64,000 nt of DNA, taken from the NCBI GenBank assembly GCA_965220265.1, contig CBDCPM010000004.1:1302001-1366000 (forward strand), read 5' to 3'. How positions within the stretch are numbered: the stretch's first letter is position 1; every line of letters begins with the position of its first letter. The notes under the pieces were generated by a model. That model worked only from the letters and a program-made list of their open reading frames with translations. It was not told the origin of the DNA and made no database searches. The DNA is from Bin87 sp965220265. Lineage in GTDB: Bacteria; Chloroflexota; Dehalococcoidia; Lucifugimonadales; UBA3495. The position numbers and the translations under genes were made by a program. This document shows, in pieces, positions 1 to 8,779 of this stretch.

Positions 1-1707
1 CAGCCCACGCCCGCCCTCCGGATCTTGCTCGACAACCGCACCGTCCTCGCCCGTTACGAAGACGGTTCTACCACCGACACCCTCACCTTCAGCTACGAGG
101 TTGTTCAAGGGGACGTCGCTGCCAACGGCATCTGGATCCCCGCCCAGGACGGTTTCTCCGGTTCCGGCTCCGTCCTCCAGGCCGATGGGGAAACGTCGGT
201 GAACGAGCTGATTCCCGCCCTGGCTCCCCAGTCGTCGCAGGTTGTCCGGGGACTGCCCCCCAGCGCCGTCGCCAGCCGAATCGTCTCGACGCCCGCCCGG
301 CCTCCCTTCTACCGTCTGGGTGAAACCATCGAAATCGCGGTGGAGTTCAGAGAACCCGTTACCGTCCAGGGCTCACCATACGTGTCCATCGAGCTCGACG
401 AGTCGGGCCCCACGCAACGCGCCGCGACCTACACCTCCGGCTCCGACACCAACACCCTCATCTTCTCCTACACCGTTCAGAAGGAGGATTTGGACTATAC
501 CGGCGTCTCCCTCGCTTCCGGCGACAACGACGGCTTCGCCACCGACGGCAAGGTCTACCAGGTCGGCGTGATGAATCCCGTCAACCCCCACGTTCCCGGC
601 TTCGACGACGATCCCAATCATCTGGTTTCCGGCCACCCCCACGTCAGGTCGGTGGATGTCGTCTCAACGCCCGGCGAAGACGGCATCTACGAAATGGGCG
701 ATGTCATCGAACTGTCGGTCACGTTCGACGACGAGGTGACCGTCACCGGCGCGCCCACGCTGTCCCTGGACGTGGGCGGAGATGCTCGCACTGCCGCCTT
801 CAGCCGGGTCACCCAGCCTGTGTCCAGCCCGGCGCCGATCAACACCGGCCAGGTCCTGATCTTCTCCTACACCGTCCAAACTGGCGAAGAGTCCTCCGAC
901 GGCATCAGCGTCGTCGAGAACGGCCTCAGCCTCAACGGCGCCACCATCGTCGGCCCGGCCGCCATCGAACCCGACTTTTCCATCAAACGCACAACCTTCC
1001 CCGGTCACCCCGTGGAGGAGGTCGCGCCGGTGCTCCGGAGCGCACGCTCCTCCGCCGCCGGCTCGCGGGATATCCTCACTTTCAGCGAGGATATCCAGGT
1101 GCGACCCGATCTACGGACCCTCAGCGCCTTTGCCGGCGTCGACGTCGGCGTGTACCTCCGTGCCGTCATCGATATATTCGTCGACGGCCACCGCGACCAC
1201 ACGAGCGCCGCGGCCATCTCCGGCAAGGATCTCACCCTCACTCTGGACACAGCGATCACGCAGGGACGGGAGGTTGAGGTGGCCTACGACGACGTCTTCG
1301 CCCGCAACGTGCCCGGCGTCATCGTCGACCACGCCCTGAACCCCCTGGATCACTTCTCCAATCAGCCCGTTGCCAATGACTCGACGCTGCCCGACGCCAC
1401 CGCCACCAATTGGCCGGTCATCAGCGATTACAGCCTCACCATCAGCGAGGGAGAAACCGGCACGTACACCGTCGCTCTGGGCGCACAACCCACCCAGGAC
1501 GTCACCGTGACCCATTCCATCTCGCCGTCGACTCACCTGACCGCCAGCGCCTCGACGCTGACCTTCTCCGCGGACAACTGGTACACTCCTCAGACCGTGA
1601 CCCTCACCGCCAGCGCCGACGCTGCCAATTCCTGGCAGGAGATAGTCCACACATCCGACCTGGACGGGTTCATCGTCGGCCACCTGAAGGTGCTTATAGA
1701 GGAGTAG
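1..1707 (+). CDS. Repeat-rich surface protein, C-terminal part (5' end outside window)
   Basis: The reading frame is open at the first base, so the N-terminus lies outside the window. The visible part has two and a half copies of a roughly 110-residue module. Each copy runs from a V-S-T-P start through a Y-x-x-G-(E/D)-x-I-E strand and a V-T-V-x-G-x-P strand to an F-S-Y-T-V-Q strand. Next comes a SwmB-like segment (about residues 335-450) with an I-T-Q-G-x-E-V-x-V-x-Y-x-D pattern. The end (about 465-555) is a Calx-beta-like domain with an I-S-E-G-E-T-G-T-Y-T-V signature. Such modules occur in secreted or cell-surface bacterial proteins of adhesive or unknown function. No catalytic motif is visible. 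A 5-bp GTAGC/GCTAC hairpin overlaps the stop codon. Confidence 0.75.
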   Translation, partial: QPTPALRILLDNRTVLARYEDGSTTDTLTFSYEVVQGDVAANGIWIPAQDGFSGSGSVLQADGETSVNELIPALAPQSSQVVRGLPPSAVASRIVSTPARPPFYRLGETIEIAVEFREPVTVQGSPYVSIELDESGPTQRAATYTSGSDTNTLIFSYTVQKEDLDYTGVSLASGDNDGFATDGKVYQVGVMNPVNPHVPGFDDDPNHLVSGHPHVRSVDVVSTPGEDGIYEMGDVIELSVTFDDEVTVTGAPTLSLDVGGDARTAAFSRVTQPVSSPAPINTGQVLIFSYTVQTGEESSDGISVVENGLSLNGATIVGPAAIEPDFSIKRTTFPGHPVEEVAPVLRSARSSAAGSRDILTFSEDIQVRPDLRTLSAFAGVDVGVYLRAVIDIFVDGHRDHTSAAAISGKDLTLTLDTAITQGREVEVAYDDVFARNVPGVIVDHALNPLDHFSNQPVANDSTLPDATATNWPVISDYSLTISEGETGTYTVALGAQPTQDVTVTHSISPSTHLTASASTLTFSADNWYTPQTVTLTASADAANSWQEIVHTSDLDGFIVGHLKVLIEE

Positions 1708-1730
1708 CAAAAGCTACGGTTTACCCATCG

Positions 1731-1759
1731 TTGACACTGTGCCGGCCTGCTGGTACGGT
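1731..1759 (+). promoter_or_regulatory. Possible promoter of the TRAP operon
   Basis: A perfect TTGACA (1731-1736) is followed after 17 bases by TACGGT (1754-1759), which is a poor -10 box. It sits about 90 bases before the dctP start in the only intergenic stretch upstream of the operon. The assignment rests on spacing and the -35 match only. Confidence 0.3.
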
Positions 1760-1845
1760 GTTGCCGCCAACTGTGAGGCGCGGCCGGCGGAAGCCGCTTT
1801 TCGTACCGTCGCCAGCCCACGAAACGTAATAACGAGGGAGATCCT

Positions 1846-4146
1846 ATGCACAATTCACGCAGATTGCGCCGGTTTACTTCAGCTTCACTGCCGTGGCGAG
1901 CCATTTTTGCCTCGGCTGCCGTAGCCCTGCTGATGACGGTGGTTGCCGCGTGCGGCGGCGGTGAGCCGGAGGCCCCCGCGACCTCGGGCGCTACCGGGGG
2001 AGGGGCCACGGCTCCGGAACCCACCGCGATGGCGGCGGAGCCCACGGCGGCCATGGCCGAGAACACGCCCGTGCCGCCGACCCAAACGCCCCTGCCCGCC
2101 GCAGCAACCCAGGAGGCCCTGGTCCTGCAGGTGGTCTGCATCAACCGGACCCTGCGCCCCTGCGAGCTCATTCGGGACTTCTATGCTCCGCGGGTCAGTG
2201 AAAGGACCAATGGCGAGGTGACCGTCGAGATCTCGTCTTACCCCGAACTCGGCCTCGCCGGCCCCGACACCATCCGGCTGGTCGCGGACCAGACCCTGGA
2301 GTTCGCCGAGATTTACTCCGGATACGTCGGCGGTGACCTTCCGATCATCGACGTCGGAAACCTCTGGGGCCTCTCCCCGAGCAACGACGCGCACCTGGAG
2401 CTCACCGACGCCATTGAAGACGACATGATTCGCATCCTCCGGGACTCCACCGGCGGCGAACCCATCTTCCGCGCGTACTACCCCAATCAGTATGTCTTCA
2501 GCGGTGAGCCCCTGCCGGATCTGGCTTCCTACAAGGACAAGAACATCCGCCAGCACAGCACCATCCTGGGCGACCTGCTGGCCGGCCTGGGCGCGGCGGG
2601 CCAGTTCGTGGCTTTCGCCGACGTGTACACCGCCCTGGAACGCGGCGTGCTGGACGCGGGAATCACCGGCGGCACCCCTGGCTACGGCCAGCGCTGGTAC
2701 GAGGTCACCGACTACCTCTACGGCCCCATCGTCGGGTCCATCGGCGTGACCTACGTTACCGTCAATGGAGACAAGTGGCGCCAGCTCACCGCCGAGAACC
2801 GCGAAATCCTCAAGGAAGTGGGCAAGGAGTACGAGGCCGAGAACCTCCGACTGCTCAAGACGGATTGGGACCCGGCCGGCATCAGCCTCAACGTCGCCGA
2901 AGGCATGGAATATTCCGATTTCCCGGACGACGTCAAGGCCCAGATGCGCGACACTGCGCTCAATGCGATTATTCCCAACTGGGTCGAGCGCGCCGGCGGA
3001 GCCGACTCCGAAGGCGTCAACATCTTCAACGAAAAGGTCGGCCCCATCGTCGGCGTGGTCATCAACCCCGATGGCACCGCCAGCGAGACCGAGGCCATGA
3101 TGCCCAGTCCCGCCTCCTCCGACGCCATGGCCTCTAAAACCCAGTTGGTAACTCAGGGCGAGAGCTTCGAGTTCCAAATGACTTGCATCAACCGCACCGT
3201 TGCCCCGTGTGAACTTCTCACCGGCTTCTTCATACCTGAAGTTGCGGAGCGCACCAACGGTCAGGTCCAGATGGAGGTCTCCTCATATCCTGAGCTGGGT
3301 ATCGCCGGACCCGACACTCTTCGCCTGGTGGGCGACAACACCCTGGAACTTTCCATAATCTACAGTGGATACGTGGGTGGCGACCTGCCGATCCTCGATA
3401 TCGGAAACCTGTGGGGCCTCTCGCCCAGTGAGGAGGCTCACCTGGCCCTTGCCGATGCCATCGACGAGGACTTGGTTTCCGTGCTGCAGGAGACCACCGG
3501 CGGCCAGCCCATCCTGCGGCAGTACTACCCCAACCAGTTCCTCTTCAGCCGCGATACCCTGCGCACCGTCGCCGATTTTGAGGGTAAGAAGATCCGGCAG
3601 CACAGCACCGTGCTGGGCGATCTGCTGGCCGGACTGGGCGCGGAGGGCCAGTTTGTGGCCTTCGCCGACGTGTACACCTCCCTGGAGCGAGGGGTAATGG
3701 ACGCCGGCGTCACCGCCGGCGAAGCCGGACACAGCCAGCGCTGGTACGAGGTTACCGACTACTTGACCGGTCCCATCGTAGGCTCGGTGGCTGTCGCCTA
3801 CCTGGTGATGAGCGGTGACCGCTGGGATATCCTTCCGCCCGACATTCAGCAGATCATGCTCGAAGTGGGCAAGGAATACGACGATCTGGCTCGCAAGACC
3901 CTGATCGAGGAGTGGAACCCCTTCAGCATCAGTGCCAACGTTGAAGCCGGCATGACCCACGAGCCATTCTCCGACGAGGTACAGGCGCGTATGCGGGAGA
4001 TTGCCCTCGACGTCATCCTGCCCAACTGGGTGGAACGCACCGGCGGCCCGGACAGCGACGCGGTGAAGCTCTACAACGAGAAGGTTGCCTCCATCCTTGG
4101 CGTGGTCATCAACCCCGATGGCTCCGCCAGCGAGACCGCGCCATGA
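1846..4146 (+). CDS. dctP: TRAP transporter solute receptor with two tandem DctP domains (lipoprotein)
   Basis: This is the extracytoplasmic receptor that captures an organic acid for the DctQM membrane pair downstream. The start is set by GAGGGAG 6 bases before the ATG. A signal peptide ends in the lipobox VVAAC with Cys36, so the protein should be lipid-anchored, and a Pro/Thr/Ala-rich linker follows to about residue 90. Two full DctP domains then follow, about 90-415 and 440-766. They align nearly residue for residue: CINRT..PCEL near the start, SSYPELG.AGPDT, YSGYVGGDLPI, RQHST.LGDLLAGLGA, and a closing VVINPDG. DctP proteins are normally about 330-360 residues with one domain, so the chain is double-length. 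Each domain keeps a Cys pair that could form a disulfide. The substrate cannot be read from sequence. Confidence 0.92.
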   Translation: MHNSRRLRRFTSASLPWRAIFASAAVALLMTVVAACGGGEPEAPATSGATGGGATAPEPTAMAAEPTAAMAENTPVPPTQTPLPAAATQEALVLQVVCINRTLRPCELIRDFYAPRVSERTNGEVTVEISSYPELGLAGPDTIRLVADQTLEFAEIYSGYVGGDLPIIDVGNLWGLSPSNDAHLELTDAIEDDMIRILRDSTGGEPIFRAYYPNQYVFSGEPLPDLASYKDKNIRQHSTILGDLLAGLGAAGQFVAFADVYTALERGVLDAGITGGTPGYGQRWYEVTDYLYGPIVGSIGVTYVTVNGDKWRQLTAENREILKEVGKEYEAENLRLLKTDWDPAGISLNVAEGMEYSDFPDDVKAQMRDTALNAIIPNWVERAGGADSEGVNIFNEKVGPIVGVVINPDGTASETEAMMPSPASSDAMASKTQLVTQGESFEFQMTCINRTVAPCELLTGFFIPEVAERTNGQVQMEVSSYPELGIAGPDTLRLVGDNTLELSIIYSGYVGGDLPILDIGNLWGLSPSEEAHLALADAIDEDLVSVLQETTGGQPILRQYYPNQFLFSRDTLRTVADFEGKKIRQHSTVLGDLLAGLGAEGQFVAFADVYTSLERGVMDAGVTAGEAGHSQRWYEVTDYLTGPIVGSVAVAYLVMSGDRWDILPPDIQQIMLEVGKEYDDLARKTLIEEWNPFSISANVEAGMTHEPFSDEVQARMREIALDVILPNWVERTGGPDSDAVKLYNEKVASILGVVINPDGSASETAP

Positions 4147-4192
4147 TGTCGGCCGAATCCGCCACGGAGCAGGCTACATCGTCGGCCCCATC

Positions 4193-4216
4193 GTCGGCGT
4201 CGGCGTCGGCGTCGGC
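4193..4216 (+). repeat. Hexanucleotide tandem repeat (GTCGGC)x4
   Basis: Four perfect copies of GTCGGC lie 46 bases after the dctP stop. One frame of this stretch reads I-V-G-P-I-V-G-V-G-V-G-V-G-A-D-G, which resembles the I-V-G-V-V-I-N-P-D-G end of each DctP domain. It may be a decayed leftover of a further domain end that expanded by slippage. Confidence 0.6.
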
Positions 4217-4277
4217 GCCGATGGTGAAGCCGAGGACATCAAGTAGCTAGCAGCTGATCAGGGGCCTCCCGTCTTCA

Positions 4278-4346
4278 GGCCGGGCTGATAAAAGACCCAC
4301 CGGATCGCGGCGAATATCGCACTGGTTGACTTTTATCAGACCGGTC
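4278..4346. repeat. Imperfect inverted repeat between dctP and dctQ
   Basis: The perfect arms CTGATAAAAG (4285-4294) and CTTTTATCAG (4330-4339) are extended outward by GGCCGGG and ACCGGTC with mismatches. This gives stems of up to 17 positions around a 35-base centre. No poly-T follows. It could fold in the mRNA and tune receptor versus permease expression. The rest of the 327-base gap holds no gene that I can see. Confidence 0.5.
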
Positions 4347-4473
4347 AATAAAGTCCCAGCCTGCGTGTCATATTCGGGGATTCCTGCCCCTTTCTCTTCT
4401 TTGAGTATGTCTAGCATTCGATGATTTGCCGGCGCATCTCTAACACTCGTGGCCGGCTTACCGGAGGCGCCAG

Positions 4474-5145
4474 TTGACTACACCATCCGCGGCAACCCCC
4501 ACGCCGGTTTTGCTGACCCGGCTCATCCACAGGATCGACGCTGCCTTGGATTGGGTCTACCGCGTCTTTGGGTATATCTGCGGTACTCTTTTGCTCCTTC
4601 TGGGCATCTACATCACCTACCAGGTGATTGTGCGTAAGATCGGTGGCCCCGTTCTGGGCAACCAGGAGTTGGTGGGCGGCTACGTCCTGGCCTTCGCCGG
4701 AACTTGGGCCTTCTCCTACTCCCTGCGCACCGGCTCCCATGTCCGCATCGACGTACTGCTGCCCCTCTTCTCGCGAATCCACCCCTATATGCGTTCGGCG
4801 GCCGACTGGCTGGCCCTCGGGTCCGTGGGCTTCTTCGGCTTCATCACCGCCATCAAGAGTTGGGAGGAGGTCGCAGAGTCCAAGTGCATCCGCACCAACG
4901 CCGAGGGCATGTGCGAACCCGCTCTGGCCAACACCTATCTCATCGGTAACTTCTTGCCCGAACTCTGGATGTTCCAGATGATCGTCGCCGTCGGTTTCAC
5001 CATGCTGGCCTTTACTGCGTTCCAGTGGATGCTCAGCATGATACTCCGCGGACTGCTCGAAATCTGGCACAAGAACTCCGGCGGCGACGTGGCCGACCTG
5101 GCGCCTGACGCCGAGGTCTTGCAGGAAGCCGCTTCCGGCGTGTAG
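4474..5145 (+). CDS. dctQ: TRAP transporter small permease subunit
   Basis: This is the small, four-helix membrane subunit that couples the periplasmic receptor to the large permease. The start is TTG at 4474, preceded by GGAGG with 6-base spacing; no better start fits. Hydrophobic segments lie at about residues 25-50 (with G-T-L-L-L-L-L-G-I-Y-I-T-Y), 70-90, 115-130 and 165-190. The DctQ-typical G-S-H-V-R-I-D-V-L motif follows the second helix, here in the form R-T-G-S-H. At 223 residues it is slightly longer than usual because of a cytoplasmic tail. It lies between the receptor and dctM, the usual dctPQM order. Confidence 0.9.
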   Translation: MTTPSAATPTPVLLTRLIHRIDAALDWVYRVFGYICGTLLLLLGIYITYQVIVRKIGGPVLGNQELVGGYVLAFAGTWAFSYSLRTGSHVRIDVLLPLFSRIHPYMRSAADWLALGSVGFFGFITAIKSWEEVAESKCIRTNAEGMCEPALANTYLIGNFLPELWMFQMIVAVGFTMLAFTAFQWMLSMILRGLLEIWHKNSGGDVADLAPDAEVLQEAASGV

Positions 5146-5230
5146 CCCTCCTGCTCATTTCACTATAGCCCTTCCTACTCCACAGCAGCCGTCGGTCAGG
5201 CGGCCATCACTGCACGGAGGACCGTAAAAG

Positions 5231-6913
5231 ATGGCAATCATCGCCGCATTCAGCATGATGGGAGTTTTCTTCCTCATCGGATTGTACGTCGCCGGCGCCC
5301 TCGGAGTGCTGTCCCTGGTGATGATGCAGGCCTTCTCCGATGCTCCGTTGTGGAACATCCTCGGCAACAAGGCATGGGAGAGCAACACCAACTTCATCCT
5401 GGTTGCGGTCCCCCTCTTCCTGCTCATGGGCGAGCTCATGCTCCGCTCCGGCATGGGCGAGCGCATGTACGGCGCCCTCTCCCGTTGGCTGGTGTTCCTG
5501 CCCGGCGGATTGCTCCACACCAACATCGCCTCTTGCGCGGTCTTCGCCGCCTGCTCCGGCTCCAGTGTCGCCACCTCCGCCACCATCAGCCGCGTCTCAC
5601 TGCCGTCCTTCCGCCAGCGCGGCTACAGCGAACGACTCGTCATCGGCTCCCTGGCCGCCGGCGGAACCCTGGGCATCTTGATCCCGCCCAGTATCGGACT
5701 CATCATTTACGGTGTGCTGGTTGAGGAGTCCATTGGCCGTCTCTACATGGGCGGATTCCTGCCCGGATTCCTGCTCGCGTTCGTTATGATCCTGATGATG
5801 ATCATCACCTCTATCATATTCCCGGGCACGGCGCCTATGGAGGAGGGAGTCCGCCGCCTCTACCGCGCCTGGTTCAACGGCATCGGTGTCCGTCGCTACA
5901 ACCAGGAACAGATGACCACGATGCGGCAGGAGCAGGCCGTCGAGGCCGGCCTGTCCGACATCGACGATCGGCGCGCCTATCGACGTGGCCGCTCCACGTT
6001 GTCCTACTCTGAAGCCGTCGCTGAATGGCTGCGGATGATCAAGGAGGCCACCTTTGGCCTGCTCGCCATCGTTCCGGTGCTCATCATCATCGTGGTGGTC
6101 CTCGGTTCCATCTACACCGGCTGGGCCACCCCCACCGAGGCCGCTGCTATCGGCGTGGTTGGTGCGCTGGTGGTGGCCATTGCCAACGAGCTCTACAAGC
6201 GGGTGCTGGGCATCTACCCCGATTGGAACGGCTCGTACCAGGGCATCAAGGTGATGTTGCTCGACGCCATCATTTCCACCGTCCGCACCTCCTCCATGAT
6301 CATGCTCATCGTCATGGCGGCGTTCACCCTCAGCTTTGCCTTCGCTCGCTTGGGCATCTCCGGGGACATTTCCGAGTGGATCACCGGCCTGAACCTTAAC
6401 GCCCTCCAGTTCGTCATCATCCTGGTGTTCTTCTACCTGCTGTTGGGCACCTTCATGGAAAGCTTCGCCATGTTGGTGACCACCATCCCGATCCTCACGC
6501 CCTCCCTGGAAGCCGTGGGCGTTGATCTGGTGTGGTTCGGCATCATCATGGTGATCCTCGTCGAAGCCGCCCTCATCAGCCCGCCCGAGGGCATCAACCT
6601 CTACATCCTCCACGGCGTGAGACAGGACGTAGACCAGCAGATGGCGGAACAGACCGCGGAGGCCCAGGCGGCTTTGCAACAAAGCACGATCACAGATGTC
6701 TATATCGGAGTCTTGCCATTCATGGGCTGCATGGCTCTGGTGATAGCACTGTTGTTCGTGTTTCCCGATATCGCCCTGTGGGCGCCGTGCATCATCTACG
6801 ACGATCCCAGCCGCGATTTCCTGCAATCGGTCAACGTCGAACGCGATGCCGCCGGCTTCTGGGAGCAGGTCCGCTATTGCTCGTCAGAGTTTCGCCCCCT
6901 GGCGTACCGGTAG
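5231..6913 (+). CDS. dctM: TRAP transporter large permease subunit
   Basis: This is the multi-helix ion-coupled channel of the TRAP system. GGAGG precedes the ATG, 85 bases after dctQ. DctM hallmarks are visible: P-L-F-L-L-M-G-E-L-M near residue 60, A-C-S-G-S-S-V-A-T-S-A-T near 105, and G-I-L-I-P-P-S-I near 150. A Y-T-G-W-A-T-P-T-E-A-A-A segment lies near 297 and S-P-P-E-G-I-N near 452. The family is usually about 430 residues; this one has 560. The excess is a charged cytoplasmic insert at about 195-270 and a hydrophilic C-terminal stretch flanking a final helix. Function as a TRAP permease is secure; the reason for the extra parts is unknown. Confidence 0.92.
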   Translation: MAIIAAFSMMGVFFLIGLYVAGALGVLSLVMMQAFSDAPLWNILGNKAWESNTNFILVAVPLFLLMGELMLRSGMGERMYGALSRWLVFLPGGLLHTNIASCAVFAACSGSSVATSATISRVSLPSFRQRGYSERLVIGSLAAGGTLGILIPPSIGLIIYGVLVEESIGRLYMGGFLPGFLLAFVMILMMIITSIIFPGTAPMEEGVRRLYRAWFNGIGVRRYNQEQMTTMRQEQAVEAGLSDIDDRRAYRRGRSTLSYSEAVAEWLRMIKEATFGLLAIVPVLIIIVVVLGSIYTGWATPTEAAAIGVVGALVVAIANELYKRVLGIYPDWNGSYQGIKVMLLDAIISTVRTSSMIMLIVMAAFTLSFAFARLGISGDISEWITGLNLNALQFVIILVFFYLLLGTFMESFAMLVTTIPILTPSLEAVGVDLVWFGIIMVILVEAALISPPEGINLYILHGVRQDVDQQMAEQTAEAQAALQQSTITDVYIGVLPFMGCMALVIALLFVFPDIALWAPCIIYDDPSRDFLQSVNVERDAAGFWEQVRYCSSEFRPLAYR

Positions 6914-6949
6914 CGCGGGCCCCCGGCTCCCTGCCGTATAATGCAGGAA

Positions 6950-6981
6950 GCGCCTCTGCCGCCGTTGGGAGGCAGGGGCGC
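6950..6981 (+). terminator. Hairpin after dctM, possible terminator
   Basis: An 11-bp stem of GCGCCTCTGCC pairing with GGCAGGGGCGC (one G-U pair) encloses a 10-base loop, starting 36 bases after the dctM stop. No T-run follows, so it may instead stabilise the mRNA end. Confidence 0.4.
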
Positions 6982-7051
6982 TGCTACGTTAAACGACACC
7001 GAACGTAATTTGGTTGCCGGTTTGAACGAGGGTCAAAAGCGAGGTACGCCC

Positions 7052-7498
7052 ATGAAATACCCGGTTTTGCTGCATAAAACAGACTCTGGGTACACCGCGG
7101 TTTGCCCCAGATTTCCCGCCTGCAACGCACAGGGCGCCACCGCCGAGGAAGCCCTCGAAAACATCCGGGATGCCATTATCGATTTCACTACTGTGCGCGA
7201 GGGACTCCGCTGGCACGATGTCCTCGACAGCGATGACATCACAGAGGTGGAAGTTGAGCAACAGAAAGAGATCGTATTGCAATACCGCATCAGGATGATC
7301 AAGCACTCCGACGGCTTTTCTGTGTCGTGTCCGATGCTGCCTGGCTGCCACTCACAAGGCGACACTATGGACGAAGCGCTGGCAAATATCCAAATCGCGA
7401 TCCGCGAATGGCTGGTCTCCGCCCAGGAAATTCTCCTGTTGGGCGAACCGGATGTGGAAGTCGTAGAGGTAGGCGATGAGGACGAAGTGGCCGTTTAG
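7052..7498 (+). CDS. hicB: HicB-type antitoxin with two HicB domains
   Basis: HicB proteins neutralise HicA mRNA interferases and carry a small partly degraded RNase H-like fold. Two copies of that fold are visible in this 148-residue protein. The first starts M-K-Y-P-V-L-L-H-K and runs through C-P-x-F-P-A-C-N-A-Q-G-A-T-A-E-E-A-L. The second runs through C-P-M-L-P-G-C-H-S-Q-G-D-T-M-D-E-A-L. The start at 7052 fits the family and has GAGG upstream; the frame stays open further upstream to 6941, but that extension does not look like protein. Two bases separate it from the hicA-like frame. No DNA-binding HTH or ribbon-helix domain is present, so autoregulation is doubtful. Confidence 0.8.
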   Translation: MKYPVLLHKTDSGYTAVCPRFPACNAQGATAEEALENIRDAIIDFTTVREGLRWHDVLDSDDITEVEVEQQKEIVLQYRIRMIKHSDGFSVSCPMLPGCHSQGDTMDEALANIQIAIREWLVSAQEILLLGEPDVEVVEVGDEDEVAV

Positions 7499-7500
7499 CT

Positions 7501-7712
7501 ATGCCCAGGATCCCAGGGGTCAATCATCGACGGGCGGTCAGAGCGTTTGAAAAATTGGGGTTCGTAGTGCAAAGAGAAACCGGGCACATTGTAATGGCGC
7601 GAGGGCAGACAAGGCTGATCATCCCCCCCACAATCCCATCGACGCATTCACAATGGGCAGCATCGTCACCCGCGCAGGTCTGACCGTGGAAGAGTTCCGC
7701 AACCTGCTGTAA
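7501..7712 (+). pseudogene. hicA: HicA-like toxin, frameshifted in a poly-C tract
   Basis: The first frame reads M-P-R-I-P-G-V-N-H-R-R-A-V-R-A-F-E-K-L-G-F and then G-H-I-V-M, which is the HicA N-terminus with the catalytic His. After I-I-P the frame enters a run of seven C (7623-7629), loses the family pattern and ends at 7683. In the neighbouring frame the expected tail continues as H-N-P-I-D-A-F-T-M-G-S-I, then T-V-E-E-F-R-N-L-L, with a stop at 7710-7712. One extra C would restore a normal 70-residue HicA. Either the gene is disabled, or the run is slippery (phase variation or an assembly error). The order hicB then hicA is less common but known. Confidence 0.75.
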
Positions 7713-7730
7713 CGCTATCAATGTTCTGAA

Positions 7731-7890
7731 CTGACGCGTACCCACTTGTGTTCAATCTGTCATTGTTAGCGCCCTTTCCCTTGTCATTGCGAGCGAAGCG
7801 TGGCAATCCCGTCGCCTGAAGACTTCTCCTCCGCCTACGGGATCGCAGCGTCGCTACACTCCTCGCACTGACAAACTGGATACGCGTGAG
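7731..7890. repeat. MITE-like element, copy A
   Basis: About 160 bases are bounded by CTGACGCGTACCCACTTG on the left and an imperfect inverted copy (CAAACTGGATACGCGTGAG) on the right. No coding frame is present. The interior has the core TGTCATTGC..GC..AGCG.GGCAATC.CGT. A second copy with the same ends lies at 9768-9903, and the core alone recurs at 62837-62871. The surrounding gap (7713-8050) has nothing else recognisable. Confidence 0.7.
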
Positions 7891-8050
7891 ATGTTCAGCA
7901 ATGTTCCATATCGGGTGCTTTTTACTGGTCGTGACGCATAATCATTCGCCCCTACGCTTGCCGCTCTGCGTAATCCGCCCGAATCTCAACCGTAAAGCAA
8001 TGAACGTCGCCATTGACCCCATACGCCTGCCGCATTAGCATACCCCCGCC

Positions 8051-8779
8051 ATGTACGCTCTCATCCTCGCCGGCGGAAAGGGCGAACGACTTCGTCCCCT
8101 CACCGACAACGTGCCTAAACCCATGATCCCCCTGTTCGGCCGTCCCATCCTCTGGCATCAGGTACAGTGGCTGCGCGAGGCCGGCGTCACTGACGTTGTC
8201 TTTCTGGTCGGCCACCTCGCCGACGCGGTGCGGGATTATTTCGCCGACGGCAGCCAATACGGCATCCGCGCCCACTACAGCCGCGAGGACGTTCCCCTCG
8301 GTCGCGGCGGTGCCCTCCGTCATGGCCTGGCCATCCTGCCCGAAACCGACGAGCCCGTAATCGCTACCAACGGCGACATCGTCACCGACGCCTGCCTAGC
8401 GGATCTCCTCGACGACTACCATTCCCGTCGTCTCCAGAACCACAGCCACGTCGCGACCATCCTCACCCTCTCCATGACCAGTCCCTACGGCATAGTGGAC
8501 ACCGACCCGAACGGCCTGGTGAGCCAATTCCGCGAAAAGGCGACCCTCCCCTACGCCATCAACGGCGGCGTCTACGTGCTCCATCCCGCCATCCGCAACC
8601 TGTTGCCCGAGTCTGGTGACCACGAGACCTCTACCTTCCCGTCCCTGGCCGCACAGGGCCGCATGTCCGCCGTATCCACCGACGCCTTTTGGCGCAGCGT
8701 CGACTCTCTCAAAGACCTGCGTGAAGCGGAAGAGCATCTTGCCGGCCGGGCCGTCGAGCCGGTCAAGGCGGCCCGGTGA
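8051..8779 (+). CDS. Sugar nucleotidyltransferase (NTP transferase family)
   Basis: The enzyme transfers a nucleotidyl group to a sugar phosphate, as in mannose-1-phosphate guanylyltransferase or glucose-1-phosphate thymidylyltransferase. The signature L-A-G-G-K-G-E-R-L-R-P-L-T (residues 6-18) binds the NTP phosphates, and K-P-M follows. N-G-D near residue 109 supplies the metal-binding Asp, and N-G-G-V-Y lies near 178. At 242 residues it is a catalytic domain without the left-handed beta-helix found in longer relatives. It overlaps the next gene by four bases (GTGA), implying translational coupling with moxR. The exact sugar and nucleotide are not decidable. Confidence 0.85.
   Translation: MYALILAGGKGERLRPLTDNVPKPMIPLFGRPILWHQVQWLREAGVTDVVFLVGHLADAVRDYFADGSQYGIRAHYSREDVPLGRGGALRHGLAILPETDEPVIATNGDIVTDACLADLLDDYHSRRLQNHSHVATILTLSMTSPYGIVDTDPNGLVSQFREKATLPYAINGGVYVLHPAIRNLLPESGDHETSTFPSLAAQGRMSAVSTDAFWRSVDSLKDLREAEEHLAGRAVEPVKAAR

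Noticed and set aside
1885..3177. Long minus-strand open frame (430 codons) opposite dctP
   Set aside because: It is the complement of a clear double DctP gene, is made of low-complexity Gly/Val/Asp runs, and matches no family; high GC opens such frames.
5597..6826. Minus-strand open frame (409 codons) opposite dctM
   Set aside because: Very rich in His, Asp and Gly and the mirror of transmembrane helices; dctM on the other strand has clear family motifs.
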